Assembly (NCBI RefSeq): GCF_034259325.1
Contig: NZ_JAXIVS010000001.1
Coordinates: 62,001-126,000, forward strand
DNA length: 64,000 nucleotides
Reading direction: 5' to 3'
From: Hyalangium ruber
Lineage (GTDB): Bacteria > Myxococcota > Myxococcia > Myxococcales > Myxococcaceae
Within the stretch, counting starts at the first letter, position 1. Each line of letters opens with the position of its first letter. Of this stretch, positions 33,001 to 41,523 are shown one piece after another. The notes under the pieces were generated by a model. The model was not told the origin of the DNA. It saw only the letters and a program-made list of their open reading frames with translations, and made no database searches. A program made the position numbers and the translations under genes.

Positions 33001-36000
33001 GCTCCGTCACCGGCAGCTCGACGAGCGGCGAATCCTTGCCGCGCGTGAGCACCTGCCGATGGATGCGCTGCTCTCCCCGGTACAACTCCAGGAACAGCAT
33101 CTGCCCCTCGAAGCCGGAGAACGCGAGCAGGCGCGCCTTCTCCCCCACCCGCACCAGCTCCCGCTCGAGCTTCAGCATCGCGGGCAGCGCGATGGGCGCC
33201 GTCGCTCCGGCCACGAGGAACTCGCGCGTGGTGGTGAACTTCTGGCCGAAGGCATCCACCGTCTCGTACCGCAGGCGGTATGCGCCCGGCTTCAGCGCGG
33301 GCAGCGTTACCCGCGCCAGCCCTTGCGCGTCATGCTCCGCCGTGCCCTTCACCTGCTCCGCCCCGTCTCCCCAGGCGCGCAGGCTCCGGTCGGGAGAGGC
33401 GTCCTCGGTCCACCTCGGCCGGAGCTTGTCGCCCTCCGTGGTGATGGCGCCCTCCTCCTGGGGCGGTGCTCCCGGGCTCGGCTCGATCGGCTCCTCCGAG
33501 GGGAGCAGCGGCTGCGAGGGCTGCTGGAGCGCCACGAGCGACCAGCTGCCCTTGCCCGGCTGAGGCACTCCGTCCAGGTTGGAGCGCACCAGCCGGACCT
33601 CCGCAGGCGTTCCCTCGCGGAAGAAGCCCAGGTCCGTCTCCACGCGCGCCTCCACCGCGACGAAGCCCAGGCGGAACGCCCGGCTCGCCGAGCGCGTCTC
33701 TCCGCCCTCGTCCGTCGCGTCCGCCTCCACGCGGTAGCGCCAGCTCACCTCGGGAGTCTTCGCGGCGCGCTCGTCCGCCTCGGGGGTGAAGGTGAGCTGG
33801 AAGGAGCCATCCTCCGTCAGCGGGGACGTGCCCGTGGCCACCACCTGCCGAGCCCCACCGATACGTCCACGCATCGGTCCTCCATGCCACCACCACCACG
33901 GCAGCACTGGCTCGCGGGACACGCGCCAGCGCACCGAGCCACTCACCACCGGCAGCCCGAAGTAGTAGCGGGCCTCGCCCCGGAACGTGGCCGGCCGGTT
34001 GAGGCGCAGCGGGGAGTCCGAATCCTTCAGCGTCACCTCGAAGGTGGGCCGCTTGTACTCCTCCACCTGCACATCGGCGCTGCCTTGCGGCTCGGTCCCC
34101 ACGCGCCAGTTCCCGAGCACCCGGCCCGGGGGGATGGTGAACTCGCCCGCCACCGTGCCGAAGGAGTTGGTGCGCACCTTGCGCTGCTCGACGACCTGGT
34201 TGTTCGGGTCATACAGCGACACCGTCACCGGCAGGTTCTCCTGCGTCTTGTAGCGCGCCTGCTGCCGGCTGCCCTGGAAGGCCACCACCTTCCAGAGGAT
34301 CTTCTGCAGCGGCCGGTAGATGCTCCGATCGGTGAAGACCAGCGTCTGGGACGAATCCGGCTCCTTGTAGGGCTCGTAGAAGGACACCTGCGACGGCAGC
34401 AGCAGCGCGTCGCGCCCTCGCCCCACCACGACGATGAAGGCCTGGTAGCCCTTCTCCTGCTGGCGCTGGAAGGTCACCATGCCCTGGGCATCGGTCTTCG
34501 CGCGCTGCGCCTCCTTGTGGCCACGCTGGTAGTCCGTCAGGAAGAGGCGGACCTCGGCTCCGGGAACAGGCCGGCCCTTGTCGCCACCCACCACCCGGAC
34601 CTCGATGCGGTTGCCCTGATCGCTCCGGACGATGGCGGTCAGCGGCGTCACGGTCATGAACACCCCGCGCACGTGGTTGCCCTGCTCCGCGAAGTCCTCA
34701 CGCGCGGAGGCGACGATGAAGTAGAGGCCCGGCTGCGTGAGCGGCGGAGTGACGAACGTGCGGTGCTCCCGGAAGTCCGTCGTCGCCGGCAGCGCCGCGC
34801 TCCAGGAGGCCTCGGGCTTCTCCTGCCGGACGAGCCGCTGCAGCGCGGCCCCGTTGGGCATCAGGTCATACTCATCCGCGCTGGAGATGCGCTTCTCCAA
34901 GTCATAGGCGTAGGCGCGGAAGTACAGGGTCGGCAGGTTTCGGTGCATCACCTCGAGCGAACGCTTGCGCGGGCCGTCCGAGGACATGCCCTGCAGGGAG
35001 AACTGCGGCGCCTCCAGCATGCTCACCAGCGAGTCGCAGCGCTGCGCACCCAGGCTGTTCGGGTAGGCCGCCACTCCCGCCTTCGCCACCGTGTGCGCAC
35101 GAATCAGGTGGCCTGAGTCTCGCTCCAGCTCCGCCAGCAGGCCCTGCCCCATCGCCCACCACGGCACGTTGCGGAAGCCCTCCAGGTGCGCGACGAGGTG
35201 CTGACGGATGCGCGCGCGATCCTCTTCCTCCGAGAAGGCGGTGTGGAGCCGCTGGTAGCGCGCCAGCCGCGCCTCCAGCTCCGCCTCGCGCCGCTTGCCA
35301 CCGCGGTGCCAGGCCTCCAGGTCCCCGAGGACGACGGCCATCTTCATCAACGGGTGGACCGCCGGATCGGTCAGCTCCACCGAGGGGATACCCGAGAGCA
35401 GCGCGTCCAGTTTGAGCTGATAGAGCTCGTGCGACTGCTCCGGTCGCCATGCCGAACTGTCCACCAGCAGGCCCACCCATAGGTAGGCGACGGCGTCCCG
35501 CATCGTGCTCCGGATGCCCGCCGGGTAGGTGTTCGGCTGGATGTACTCGGAGAGGGACTGGACGGGCGCGTTGCCCAGCCGCTCGCGGTCCTTCCACACC
35601 TCGGCGAAGGCGCGGTGGGCCTCGGTGATGATCTGATCGTACGTCCACGACTTGAGATCCACCGGCCCCGAGGAGACGACGCGCTCGCGCTGACGCATCT
35701 CCCACCCGTAGGCATTCGCGTAGATGCTCAGGGTCTGGGCATAGAAGAGCTGCAGCACCGTGCGGGGAACGCTCCCCTTCGGCCACGGCTGCTCGCGCAG
35801 GAAGCGCACCGACGTCTCATACCCGTGCAGCGCCGTGCGAATCTGCACCGTGCGGACGAGGGCCCGCGCCCACTCGTCCTCGTCCGACTTCGCCCGGGCC
35901 TGAGTCAGCCGTGCCTCGGCACCTTGCGCCGCCGCCTCGAACTTCTGCTCGTTGATGAGCTGGTCGATCTCCTTCCACGAAGGCGGCGCCTTGGCCTGCG

Positions 36001-36091
36001 CGTGCGCGGGGACGGCGAGGCTCAGCGAGGCGAGGAGGAACAGCGGGAGGGCAGAGGCCAAGAACCGGTGGAGCAGTGCCATGGGCGGCAC
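30032..36091 (-). CDS. Alpha-2-macroglobulin family protein with thioester motif
   Basis: A 2,019-residue exported protein (signal peptide ending VPAHAQA). Helical N-terminal region to about 400, then MG-type beta domains including the MG2-like segment QTLVFTDRSIYRPLQKILWKV. A Gly/Pro-rich bait-like stretch (about 1,175-1,230) precedes the A2M core. The thioester motif is C1482-T-E-Q1485 in YPYECTEQTLNRF, followed by an alpha/alpha toroid complement-like domain and a final MG domain ending YTFKYRLRANMAGTFRVGP. It should trap proteases by bait cleavage and covalent attachment in the periplasm. It has no lipobox, unlike E. coli YfhM. The gene follows the M6-like peptidase by 39 bases on the same strand, suggesting co-expression. 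Confidence 0.92.
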   Translation of the reverse strand: MPPMALLHRFLASALPLFLLASLSLAVPAHAQAKAPPSWKEIDQLINEQKFEAAAQGAEARLTQARAKSDEDEWARALVRTVQIRTALHGYETSVRFLREQPWPKGSVPRTVLQLFYAQTLSIYANAYGWEMRQRERVVSSGPVDLKSWTYDQIITEAHRAFAEVWKDRERLGNAPVQSLSEYIQPNTYPAGIRSTMRDAVAYLWVGLLVDSSAWRPEQSHELYQLKLDALLSGIPSVELTDPAVHPLMKMAVVLGDLEAWHRGGKRREAELEARLARYQRLHTAFSEEEDRARIRQHLVAHLEGFRNVPWWAMGQGLLAELERDSGHLIRAHTVAKAGVAAYPNSLGAQRCDSLVSMLEAPQFSLQGMSSDGPRKRSLEVMHRNLPTLYFRAYAYDLEKRISSADEYDLMPNGAALQRLVRQEKPEASWSAALPATTDFREHRTFVTPPLTQPGLYFIVASAREDFAEQGNHVRGVFMTVTPLTAIVRSDQGNRIEVRVVGGDKGRPVPGAEVRLFLTDYQRGHKEAQRAKTDAQGMVTFQRQQEKGYQAFIVVVGRGRDALLLPSQVSFYEPYKEPDSSQTLVFTDRSIYRPLQKILWKVVAFQGSRQQARYKTQENLPVTVSLYDPNNQVVEQRKVRTNSFGTVAGEFTIPPGRVLGNWRVGTEPQGSADVQVEEYKRPTFEVTLKDSDSPLRLNRPATFRGEARYYFGLPVVSGSVRWRVSREPVLPWWWWHGGPMRGRIGGARQVVATGTSPLTEDGSFQLTFTPEADERAAKTPEVSWRYRVEADATDEGGETRSASRAFRLGFVAVEARVETDLGFFREGTPAEVRLVRSNLDGVPQPGKGSWSLVALQQPSQPLLPSEEPIEPSPGAPPQEEGAITTEGDKLRPRWTEDASPDRSLRAWGDGAEQVKGTAEHDAQGLARVTLPALKPGAYRLRYETVDAFGQKFTTTREFLVAGATAPIALPAMLKLERELVRVGEKARLLAFSGFEGQMLFLELYRGEQRIHRQVLTRGKDSPLVELPVTEQMRGGFTVVLVGVRDYQFLRFAQPVHVPYDDKELSLEFTTFRDRMRPGAKETWRVTVKGPKGAKVEAGAAELLAYMYDQSLDLFAPHVPPSVVGLYPSQASGVDLRSSIGVGVMRWVYGQGLGEVRHWSAPVEDSLRFQEGYAIGGPGRRRVLHQNMARAEALPSAAAPMAPPPPPPPGSPPTETLAGNVQPIQSELDSAFGLLGGKAAPPAEKAAQEPPRSNFAETAFWIPQLLMGKDGSATLEFTVPDSVTAWSSWVHAVTRDLKGGAVQRTARSVKELMVRPYVPRFLREGDKAVLEVVVNNASEQRQQGTLTLDILDTVTEKSVLSSFGVSTASQSFTVEPGKGTSLRFPLSTPSKVGSVAFRVTARAGNLGDGELRPLPVLPGRMHLAQSRFVTLRGKDRKVMSFEDLKRNDDPSRINEQLVVTVDAQLFYSALQALPYLVDYPYECTEQTLNRFVSTGIVSSLYGQYPAVAKMAKDMSARPTRFETWDAADPNRKMSLEETPWLQEAQGGADTGLPLVKVLDPAVAKAEREASLAKLRKAQTSSGGFPWWPGGPPSPYMTLYITHGLARAAEYKVEVPTDMVRQAWSYLARHYREEYANKMMKEDRGWEFLTFLNYVASSFPDNSYTGEALSTEERKRILEFSFKHWKKHSPYLKGYLALTLKRAGRTQDAERVWESVMDSAKTSPELGTYWAAEDRSWLWYNDTTETHAFALRTLTELKPKDARRDGLVQWLLLDKKLNHWKSTRATAESIYALVKYLEQEGALGVREDAKVTVGDKSVEFVFEPDKYTGKKNQVLIPGPEVDPVKSSTVVVEKTTKGFAFASATWHFSTEKLPTEDRGDFFQVSRRYFLRVREGKEAVLQPLAEGAKLSPGDEVEVQLSLRTKHAAEYVHLRDPRAAGLEPESAVSRHKWDLGIVWYEETRDSGTNFFFEWLPVGEYTFKYRLRANMAGTFRVGPATVQSMYAPEFTAYSTGAVLTVGSAR

Positions 36092-36130
36092 TCTATGCGC
36101 TCGGCCCTCCCGTGTTGCGAAGAACCCGCG

Positions 36131-38698
36131 TTAAAGGCGCACGGGTTCTCTGGAGCAATCCGCGAGCCCCTCCGGTGGCACGTAATAGGCCTCCACGGTG
36201 CCCCCCGCCACCTGGGGGATCTGGGCCTGGAACCGGCCCTTGGCCACCTCGAGGGTCTGGTACTTCTTCTCCTGCTTCTTTCCGCGGCCCGTGGTCACGC
36301 TGAGGATGACCTTCCCGCCTCGCACGGGCTTGCCGTCATCGACGGTGACGATGGTGCCTCGAACGACTCCGTCCCGTACCTCGAAGTCCTCGAACCGCGT
36401 GGCGCGTCCGGTGGCCACCTGCGCCTGCGCCCCGCCCAGCACCTGGATGGCATGGCGGGGAGTGTCGCGGGGATCCTCGATGAACGCCGTCAGGCCCACG
36501 TTGTTGGGCTTGCCCCCGAACTCCCGGAAGATGCGGCGCTCCTGCTGCTCCTTCGATGGCTGGCGAGGATCGAAGGCGAACTCGTACATCACCTTCACCC
36601 GGCGCGTCTCTCCCGGATTTAACGTCAACCACGCCGTCTCCAAGTAGGTGCGGTAGGCGGGATTGTTCTGCCCGGCGACGATGAAGATGCGGGTCCGCAG
36701 CGGGTACGGATTGCCGACCTCCATGAAGCTCACCTCCCGCGTGGCGGGCGAGGCGGTGCGGGAGATGAACCGGTCGTAGTTCGACTGCGCCAGGTTGTTG
36801 AGCTCGGTCATCTCCACCACGGAGGGGTTGGTGGGGTTCTGGTACAGGGGGATGCGGGCGATGACGCAGAAGTGCCCCTGGTTGGGAGGCGTCCACGTGG
36901 TGGAGAACTCAACCGTGGCGCCCGCTGCCACGTCGCGCACATCCGTGCCCAGGAAGGTCTCCGGAGTACCTCCGATGTTGTAGTTCTTCACGAAGAAGTT
37001 GACCCGCACGCCGGGCGCATCCAGCGAGCCGTTGTTCTTCACTCGGGCGATCACCGTGTTGGTGTTGCCCTCCCACGGAACATTGAACCAGGCGGGGTTC
37101 GCCTGATTGCGCACGTTGCGCACCTCGATGTCCGGGCTCTGCCACTGCCGGTCCGGGCTCGCGGGCCAGGGGCGGATGGAGGGGTCTGGCCGGCTGTTCA
37201 CCCCGTAGCGGATGCGCACTTCGGCTTTGGTGCCGTCCTCGCCGCTCACGTCCACGCGGAAGTCCGTGGGGAAGACGGGGTCCGTCGTGTCCGTCTCCTC
37301 GTAGTCCTGACCGTTGCCCAGCACGCTGCCATCCCCGTCCCCGTCGTTGTTCAGCAGCAGGATGGCCGGGCGGGCGATGGGCGGCGAGAAGGGCCCCGAC
37401 ACCACATCCGTGCCCAGCACCCGGCTGTCGGTCGGAAGGTTCCGGTCCGCGATCTGGGTGACCTGACCGGCGCGGTACTCGAAGTAGTAGTTCCAGCCAT
37501 CGGCCAGGCGCACCTCGATACCCCGCTTGCGCCCCGCCGGCAGCGTCTGTGCCTCGGCTGGGTGCAGGGTGATGGTCTGATCCACCGGCACGCCCATGGA
37601 GACGAAGTTGAAACTCTGCACCGCCGCAGCCGGCACCCAGCCCAGCATCATCCGATGGGAGAGCGAGAAGTGGGGGAGCGGGTCATCGGCGTCCATCATC
37701 TCCCAGGCCCCCGGGTTCCTGCCGGGCACCGAGGGCGCGTACTGATCGCCGAGCCCGAGGTTGTGCCCCAGCTCGTGCGCCAGGGTCTCGTGGATCTCCC
37801 GGGTATCCGTCACGCCCCACTCGTTGGGCATGGAGATGACTCCGTAGTTCTTGTTCCCCTCGGCCGTCGTGTAAGGCCCCCAGTTGCCGATGGAGGCATA
37901 GGGCCAGGCGGCCCGGGGCGTGGCCCCCGTCACCGGCTGCGATACGCACAGCAGGGTGTCGAAGTTGTTGTAGTTGATCAGCCCATCGCCCGCCGTGAAG
38001 CAGGCCTGGTAGTAGGTGCCCTTGGGTGAATTGTCCGCGTTGAAGTAGTCGTCGTAGCTGCCGGGGAGCTCGACCGGGCCGAAGACCTCCGCCGAGAGCG
38101 TGAACGCTCCGTAGGAGACCTCCTGGTAGAACTGCCGCGTGCTGCGCGTCACTCCGCCGTCCGTCACCCCGTTGACCACTTCGTTGAGCCAGCGATCGCG
38201 GTGGGCCTGCAGCGTCGCGGCGTCGGTGGTGAAGCGCTGGCTGCTCGTGTCCACCAGCAGGATGGCGATGCGGCGAGTCCCCGTCGCCGGGACCACGTTG
38301 ATGTTCTGAGGGCCCGCGGGGCCCCCGCCCCACGCCGCCCCCGAGGCGAAACCGGTCCCCTGCCCGTCGAACCAGCGCGGAGGCCCCACCTCCTCACTCG
38401 GCCAGAGCGCATCGACGCGGAAGCGCGCCTCTCCCACCACGGTGGTGGTGCCCTTCTTCAGCGCCTGCAGGGCATAGTCCCCGGGCCGGTAGCCGACCAG
38501 GAGCATGATGCTCGGAGCTTTTTCCTGGGTCTGCCGCTCCTGGGAGACCGAGACCCGGCCTCCTGGGGGCCCCTCCCGCACGATGAAGTCGAGGTCCTCC
38601 ATCAGGAGACCGGACTTCGGGTCGATGCGTACGGGGACCTTGAGATACGAACCCACGAACAGGGGGCGCTTGGACAACCTCAGGAAGACGTCGGCCAT
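36131..38698 (-). CDS. M6-like zinc metallopeptidase with CARDB-like domains
   Basis: An 855-residue protein. The zinc motif is H308-E-L-G-H312-NLGLGD318, a metzincin-like HExxHxxGxxD. It is followed by QYAPSVPG, a WEMMDADDPLPHFSLSHRMMLGWV block typical of immune-inhibitor-A-type M6 peptidases, including the Met-turn candidate. A non-catalytic N-terminal domain (1-145) precedes it. After the catalytic domain there are CARDB-like beta domains (about 525-620: NTVIARVKNNGSLDAPGVRVNFF) and an Ig-like C-terminus (VRGTIVTVDDGKPVRGGKV). The N-terminus (MADVFLRLSKRPLFVGSYLK) shows no signal peptide, which is odd for this family. AGGAGGAGCACCTGCC precedes the ATG. It sits 39 bases upstream of the macroglobulin gene. 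Confidence 0.82.
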   Translation of the reverse strand: MADVFLRLSKRPLFVGSYLKVPVRIDPKSGLLMEDLDFIVREGPPGGRVSVSQERQTQEKAPSIMLLVGYRPGDYALQALKKGTTTVVGEARFRVDALWPSEEVGPPRWFDGQGTGFASGAAWGGGPAGPQNINVVPATGTRRIAILLVDTSSQRFTTDAATLQAHRDRWLNEVVNGVTDGGVTRSTRQFYQEVSYGAFTLSAEVFGPVELPGSYDDYFNADNSPKGTYYQACFTAGDGLINYNNFDTLLCVSQPVTGATPRAAWPYASIGNWGPYTTAEGNKNYGVISMPNEWGVTDTREIHETLAHELGHNLGLGDQYAPSVPGRNPGAWEMMDADDPLPHFSLSHRMMLGWVPAAAVQSFNFVSMGVPVDQTITLHPAEAQTLPAGRKRGIEVRLADGWNYYFEYRAGQVTQIADRNLPTDSRVLGTDVVSGPFSPPIARPAILLLNNDGDGDGSVLGNGQDYEETDTTDPVFPTDFRVDVSGEDGTKAEVRIRYGVNSRPDPSIRPWPASPDRQWQSPDIEVRNVRNQANPAWFNVPWEGNTNTVIARVKNNGSLDAPGVRVNFFVKNYNIGGTPETFLGTDVRDVAAGATVEFSTTWTPPNQGHFCVIARIPLYQNPTNPSVVEMTELNNLAQSNYDRFISRTASPATREVSFMEVGNPYPLRTRIFIVAGQNNPAYRTYLETAWLTLNPGETRRVKVMYEFAFDPRQPSKEQQERRIFREFGGKPNNVGLTAFIEDPRDTPRHAIQVLGGAQAQVATGRATRFEDFEVRDGVVRGTIVTVDDGKPVRGGKVILSVTTGRGKKQEKKYQTLEVAKGRFQAQIPQVAGGTVEAYYVPPEGLADCSREPVRL

Positions 38699-38810
38699 GG
38701 CAGGTGCTCCTCCTCATGGAGGACGGAGATGCCAGGCGTTCCTTGTGAAGCGTGCAACGTGCCCCGAACGAGGCTGCCAGTCACCTCATCAGCCGAGATG
38801 ACCGGAGCGC

Positions 38811-39455
38811 TCAGGGTGTCGCCGAGGCGGGCGCCGCGGCCTTGAGGCGCAGGCCCACCAGGTACACCTCCATGCTCGCCCCGCGCGTGGCCTCGGGGCG
38901 CACCACCTTCACCTCTTCGTAGTGCGAGCGGACCTGGGCGCGGAACTCCTCGAAGTCGCCGCCCATGAACAGCTTGGCCACGAAGCTCGAGCCGGGCCGG
39001 CTCCGCGCCACCGCCACCTCCAGCGCCTTGCCCGCGAGCCGCAGGCTGCGCGCCTCGTCCGTGGCCTTGATGCCGCTGGTCTTCGGCGCCATGTCCGAGA
39101 TGACCGCGTCGAACGGCCCGTCGTACATCGCCAGCAGCTTGGCGTCGAAGTCGTCCGCCAGCACGTCCAGCACCGCCGTGCTGACATGCTTCTGCGTGAA
39201 GGGCCGGATGGCGACGATGTCCACGCCGATGACACGGCCCGAGGTGCCCACCGAGTCCGCGAGGATCTGCAGGAAGCCCCCCGGCGCCGCCCCGAGGTCC
39301 AGCACCGCCCCGCCCTTCTTGGCGATGGGGAAGCGCTTGAGGATTTCATCCAGCTTGAACGCCGAGCGGGCTCTCAGCCCTTCTTGCTTGGCTTTCTGGA
39401 AATAGTGGTCTTTCGGCCGGTAGGGCTTGCCCATAACGGGGGGGGTGCCTACCAT
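38811..39455 (-). CDS. rlmE: 23S rRNA 2'-O-methyltransferase RlmE (FtsJ/RrmJ)
   Basis: A 214-residue SAM-dependent methyltransferase that modifies U2552 of 23S rRNA in the A-loop. The KDKE tetrad is present: Lys in DHYFQKAKQEGLRARSAFKLDE, Asp in DAVISDMAPKTSG, Lys in FVAKLFMG and Glu in ASMEVYLVG. The SAM motif is VLDLGAAPGGFLQ. Length matches E. coli RlmE (209). The start ATG at 39455 has GGAG about 10 bases upstream; a second ATG at 39434 would give 207 residues. A longer frame (to 39635) overlaps the divergent gene and is not supported. The 112 bases upstream of the peptidase start separate the two genes. Confidence 0.93.
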   Translation of the reverse strand: MVGTPPVMGKPYRPKDHYFQKAKQEGLRARSAFKLDEILKRFPIAKKGGAVLDLGAAPGGFLQILADSVGTSGRVIGVDIVAIRPFTQKHVSTAVLDVLADDFDAKLLAMYDGPFDAVISDMAPKTSGIKATDEARSLRLAGKALEVAVARSRPGSSFVAKLFMGGDFEEFRAQVRSHYEEVKVVRPEATRGASMEVYLVGLRLKAAAPASATP

Positions 39456-39532
39456 CCCGCACTGTCTCCGGGGAAGGCTTGGGCGGCAGCGGGTGTCGGA
39501 TACCCGTGATTGGGTGTAGCATGGAGGGGTCC

Positions 39533-39949
39533 ATGGGTACCCGAAGCGTGGTTGTGGCTGTGAGCGTCTCCCTCCTTTCGTTGGGATGTGCCGGCTACTG
39601 CTACACCCGCTCCCAGGCCCTGCACGGCGAGGCACGGTGGCTGCTGGAGCGCGGCAACGCGCAGGCCGTCGAGTACGCCCAGCGCCTGGACAACGCGGTG
39701 GCCGACGCCCAGCTCAAGACGTTCGCCGCGCGGCGCGAGGTGATGGAGCGCGCGCACCTCTGGCAGCGCGGTCAAATGCTCGGGGTGATGGCCGCGGCCA
39801 TCTCGGCCCTGGTGGCGTACATGCTCTACCTGCTCCGGCGGCTGGACTCGCAGTTGGATGACGCGGCCGCCGAGGCGCCTTCCGAGTCCATGACGAGCAG
39901 TGCCCCCTCGGATACTTCACGCGGGCTCGTGGCCAGCCCGCACCGCTGA
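39533..39949 (+). CDS. Membrane protein, unknown function
   Basis: A 138-residue protein. The N-terminus MGTRSVVVAVSVSLLSLGC is a signal anchor or lipoprotein leader (LSLG-C19). The middle is a helical, Arg/Glu/Ala-rich segment (WLLERGNAQAVEYAQRLDNAV) with coiled-coil character. A TM helix lies at about 94-113 (MLGVMAAAISALVAYMLYLL), and a Ser/Ala/Glu-rich tail ends the protein. The ATG at 39533 has GGAGG about 6 bases upstream; ATGs at 39479 and 39521 are weaker. It diverges from rlmE. I do not recognise the family; a small envelope protein with the helical segment in the periplasm is the simplest reading. Confidence 0.6.
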   Translation: MGTRSVVVAVSVSLLSLGCAGYCYTRSQALHGEARWLLERGNAQAVEYAQRLDNAVADAQLKTFAARREVMERAHLWQRGQMLGVMAAAISALVAYMLYLLRRLDSQLDDAAAEAPSESMTSSAPSDTSRGLVASPHR

Positions 39950-40005
39950 GCGCTCGCCCCATCCCGTCTCACACTGGCAAGATGGCGCCCTCTTTCGGAG
40001 GTGCC

Positions 40006-40293
40006 ATGCCCGGCTGCGCGCACTGCGGACGCCCGCTCGACATCGTCGGAAACCAGGTAGGGCGGCGCGACACGTGCCCGCACTGCGGCGAGGAGGTGCA
40101 TTCCTGCCGCAACTGCCGGCACTTCGACCTCTCCGTGGCCAAGGAGTGCAAGGAGCCCTTCGCGGAGGTGCCCTCGGACAAGGACTCGGCCAACTTCTGC
40201 GAGTTCTTCCAGATTGGCGAGGGCGGCCTGACGGCCAAGGAGAGCCGTGAACAACAGCTCTCGGCCGCCGAGGCCCTGTTCCGCAAGAAGTGA
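40006..40293 (+). CDS. Small zinc-ribbon protein
   Basis: A 95-residue protein with CAHCGRP, CPHCGEE and CRNCRHFD pairs plus a later CKEP and FCEFF. Six to eight Cys residues are arranged as two zinc ribbons or one treble-clef unit in the first 50 residues. The C-terminal part (AKESREQQLSAAEALFRKK) is helical and charged. The ATG at 40006 has GGAGG five bases upstream; an ATG at 39982 would add eight residues with no ribosome site. It converges with the acyl-CoA dehydrogenase gene (5 bases between stops). The function is unknown; such ribbons often bind nucleic acid or act as adaptor modules. Confidence 0.7.
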   Translation: MPGCAHCGRPLDIVGNQVGRRDTCPHCGEEVHSCRNCRHFDLSVAKECKEPFAEVPSDKDSANFCEFFQIGEGGLTAKESREQQLSAAEALFRKK

Positions 40294-40298
40294 GCGGC

Positions 40299-41438
40299 TC
40301 AGAAGCCGTAGAGCTTCGAGATGATCTCCTTCATGATCTCGGAGGTGCCGCCGCCGATGGTGATGAGGCGCACGTCGCGCCAGGCGCGGGCGATCGGCGT
40401 CTCCTCGATGTAGCCCATGCCGCCGAAGAACTGCTGGCAGTCGTAGGCCACCTTCTGCGCGAGATCTCCGGCGAACAGCTTCGCCATGGAGATCTCCTTC
40501 ACCGGGTTCTCCTTGGCGTCGTAGAGCGCCACGGCGTGGTAGGTGAGCCGCTTGGCCGCCTCGATGGCCGTGAGGTGCTCGACGAACTTGTGGCGCCACA
40601 CCTGGAACTTGATGAGCGGCTTGCCGAAGGCCTGGCGCTCGTTGCCGTAGCGAATGGAGTCCTCCACCATGCGCTCCATGCCCGCCACCGTGGTGATGGC
40701 GCCCACCAGGCGCTCGCCCTGGAAGTTGGTCATGATGTGGTAGAAGCCCTCGTTCTCCTCGCCGATGACGTAGCGGCGCGGGATGCGGCAATCCTCGAAG
40801 TAGAGGATGGCCGTGTCCGAGGCGAGGTTGCCCACCTTGTCGAGCTTCTTGGACACGCTGAAGCCCTTCACGTCCGTGGGGAACGTGACCAGGGAGATGC
40901 CGCCGTAGCCCGCCTCGCCCGTGCGCACGCCTAGGGTGATGAAGTCGGCCCGGGTGCCGTTGGTGATCCACATCTTCGAGCCGTTGATGACGTAGTCGTC
41001 GCCGTCCAGGCGCGCCGTCGTCTTCATGTTGGCCACGTCCGAGCCGGCGCCGGGCTCGCTCACGCCCAGGGCGGCGATCTTCTCGCCCTTGAGCGCGGGC
41101 TCGAGGAACTCGCGCTTCTGCTCGTCCGTGCCCAGCTCGTTGATGATGGGCGTGGCCATCTGGCTCTGCACCAGCAGGGCCATGTTCACGCCCGCGTTCT
41201 GGCTGCGCGTCAGCTCCTCGCTGAACGCGGTGACGAACCAGTAGTCCAGGCCGCTGCCGCCGTACTTCGGGTCGTGGTTGATGCCCAGGAAGCCCAGCTC
41301 GCCGGCCTGCTTGAAAACCTCCCGGGGGAAGATGCCTGCCCGATCCCACTCCAGGGAGTGCGGCGTCAGCTCCTTCTCGACCCAGGCGCGCACCGACTTG
41401 CGAAAGGCCTCATGCTCGGCGGTGAAGGGGTTGATCAT
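40299..41438 (-). CDS. Acyl-CoA dehydrogenase
   Basis: A 379-residue flavoenzyme that oxidises acyl-CoA to trans-2-enoyl-CoA in beta-oxidation or branched-chain catabolism, passing electrons to ETF. It has the family blocks LGVSEPGAGSDVANMKTTA (signature 1), the FAD-contacting KMWITNGTRADF, and QFFGGMGYIEETPIARAWRDVRL with IGGGTSEIMKEI near the C-terminus. The ATG at 41438 is supported by GAGGAG six bases upstream; a start at 41468 would add ten residues across the palindrome at 41459. The palindrome lies just upstream, so the gene is probably controlled by a TetR-type repressor. Chain-length specificity cannot be read from the sequence. Confidence 0.92.
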   Translation of the reverse strand: MINPFTAEHEAFRKSVRAWVEKELTPHSLEWDRAGIFPREVFKQAGELGFLGINHDPKYGGSGLDYWFVTAFSEELTRSQNAGVNMALLVQSQMATPIINELGTDEQKREFLEPALKGEKIAALGVSEPGAGSDVANMKTTARLDGDDYVINGSKMWITNGTRADFITLGVRTGEAGYGGISLVTFPTDVKGFSVSKKLDKVGNLASDTAILYFEDCRIPRRYVIGEENEGFYHIMTNFQGERLVGAITTVAGMERMVEDSIRYGNERQAFGKPLIKFQVWRHKFVEHLTAIEAAKRLTYHAVALYDAKENPVKEISMAKLFAGDLAQKVAYDCQQFFGGMGYIEETPIARAWRDVRLITIGGGTSEIMKEIISKLYGF

Positions 41439-41458
41439 CGTCGCTCCTCGCAAAAGAG

Positions 41459-41476
41459 ATTGACTCATCAGTCAAT
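41459..41476. promoter_or_regulatory. Candidate operator 1: ATTGACT-N4-AGTCAAT
   Basis: A perfect 7-bp inverted repeat with a 4-bp spacer, 20 bases upstream of the acyl-CoA dehydrogenase start. The same pattern (TTGAyT-N4-ArTCAA) occurs at 44237-44252 before the SCP2 gene. Spacing and symmetry resemble TetR-family sites that control fatty-acid or leucine degradation genes in other proteobacteria. Confidence 0.6.
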
Positions 41477-41523
41477 AGCAGGCGCCCCGCGAGTGAACAA
41501 GCATCCCTCCTCCCAGAACTTCC

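Noticed and set aside
30008-35116. Open frame of 1,702 codons opposite the macroglobulin gene
   Set aside because: The translation is His/Arg/Leu-rich with no recognisable domain, and the minus-strand gene has full family evidence over the same bases. GC-rich codon bias removes stops from this antisense frame.
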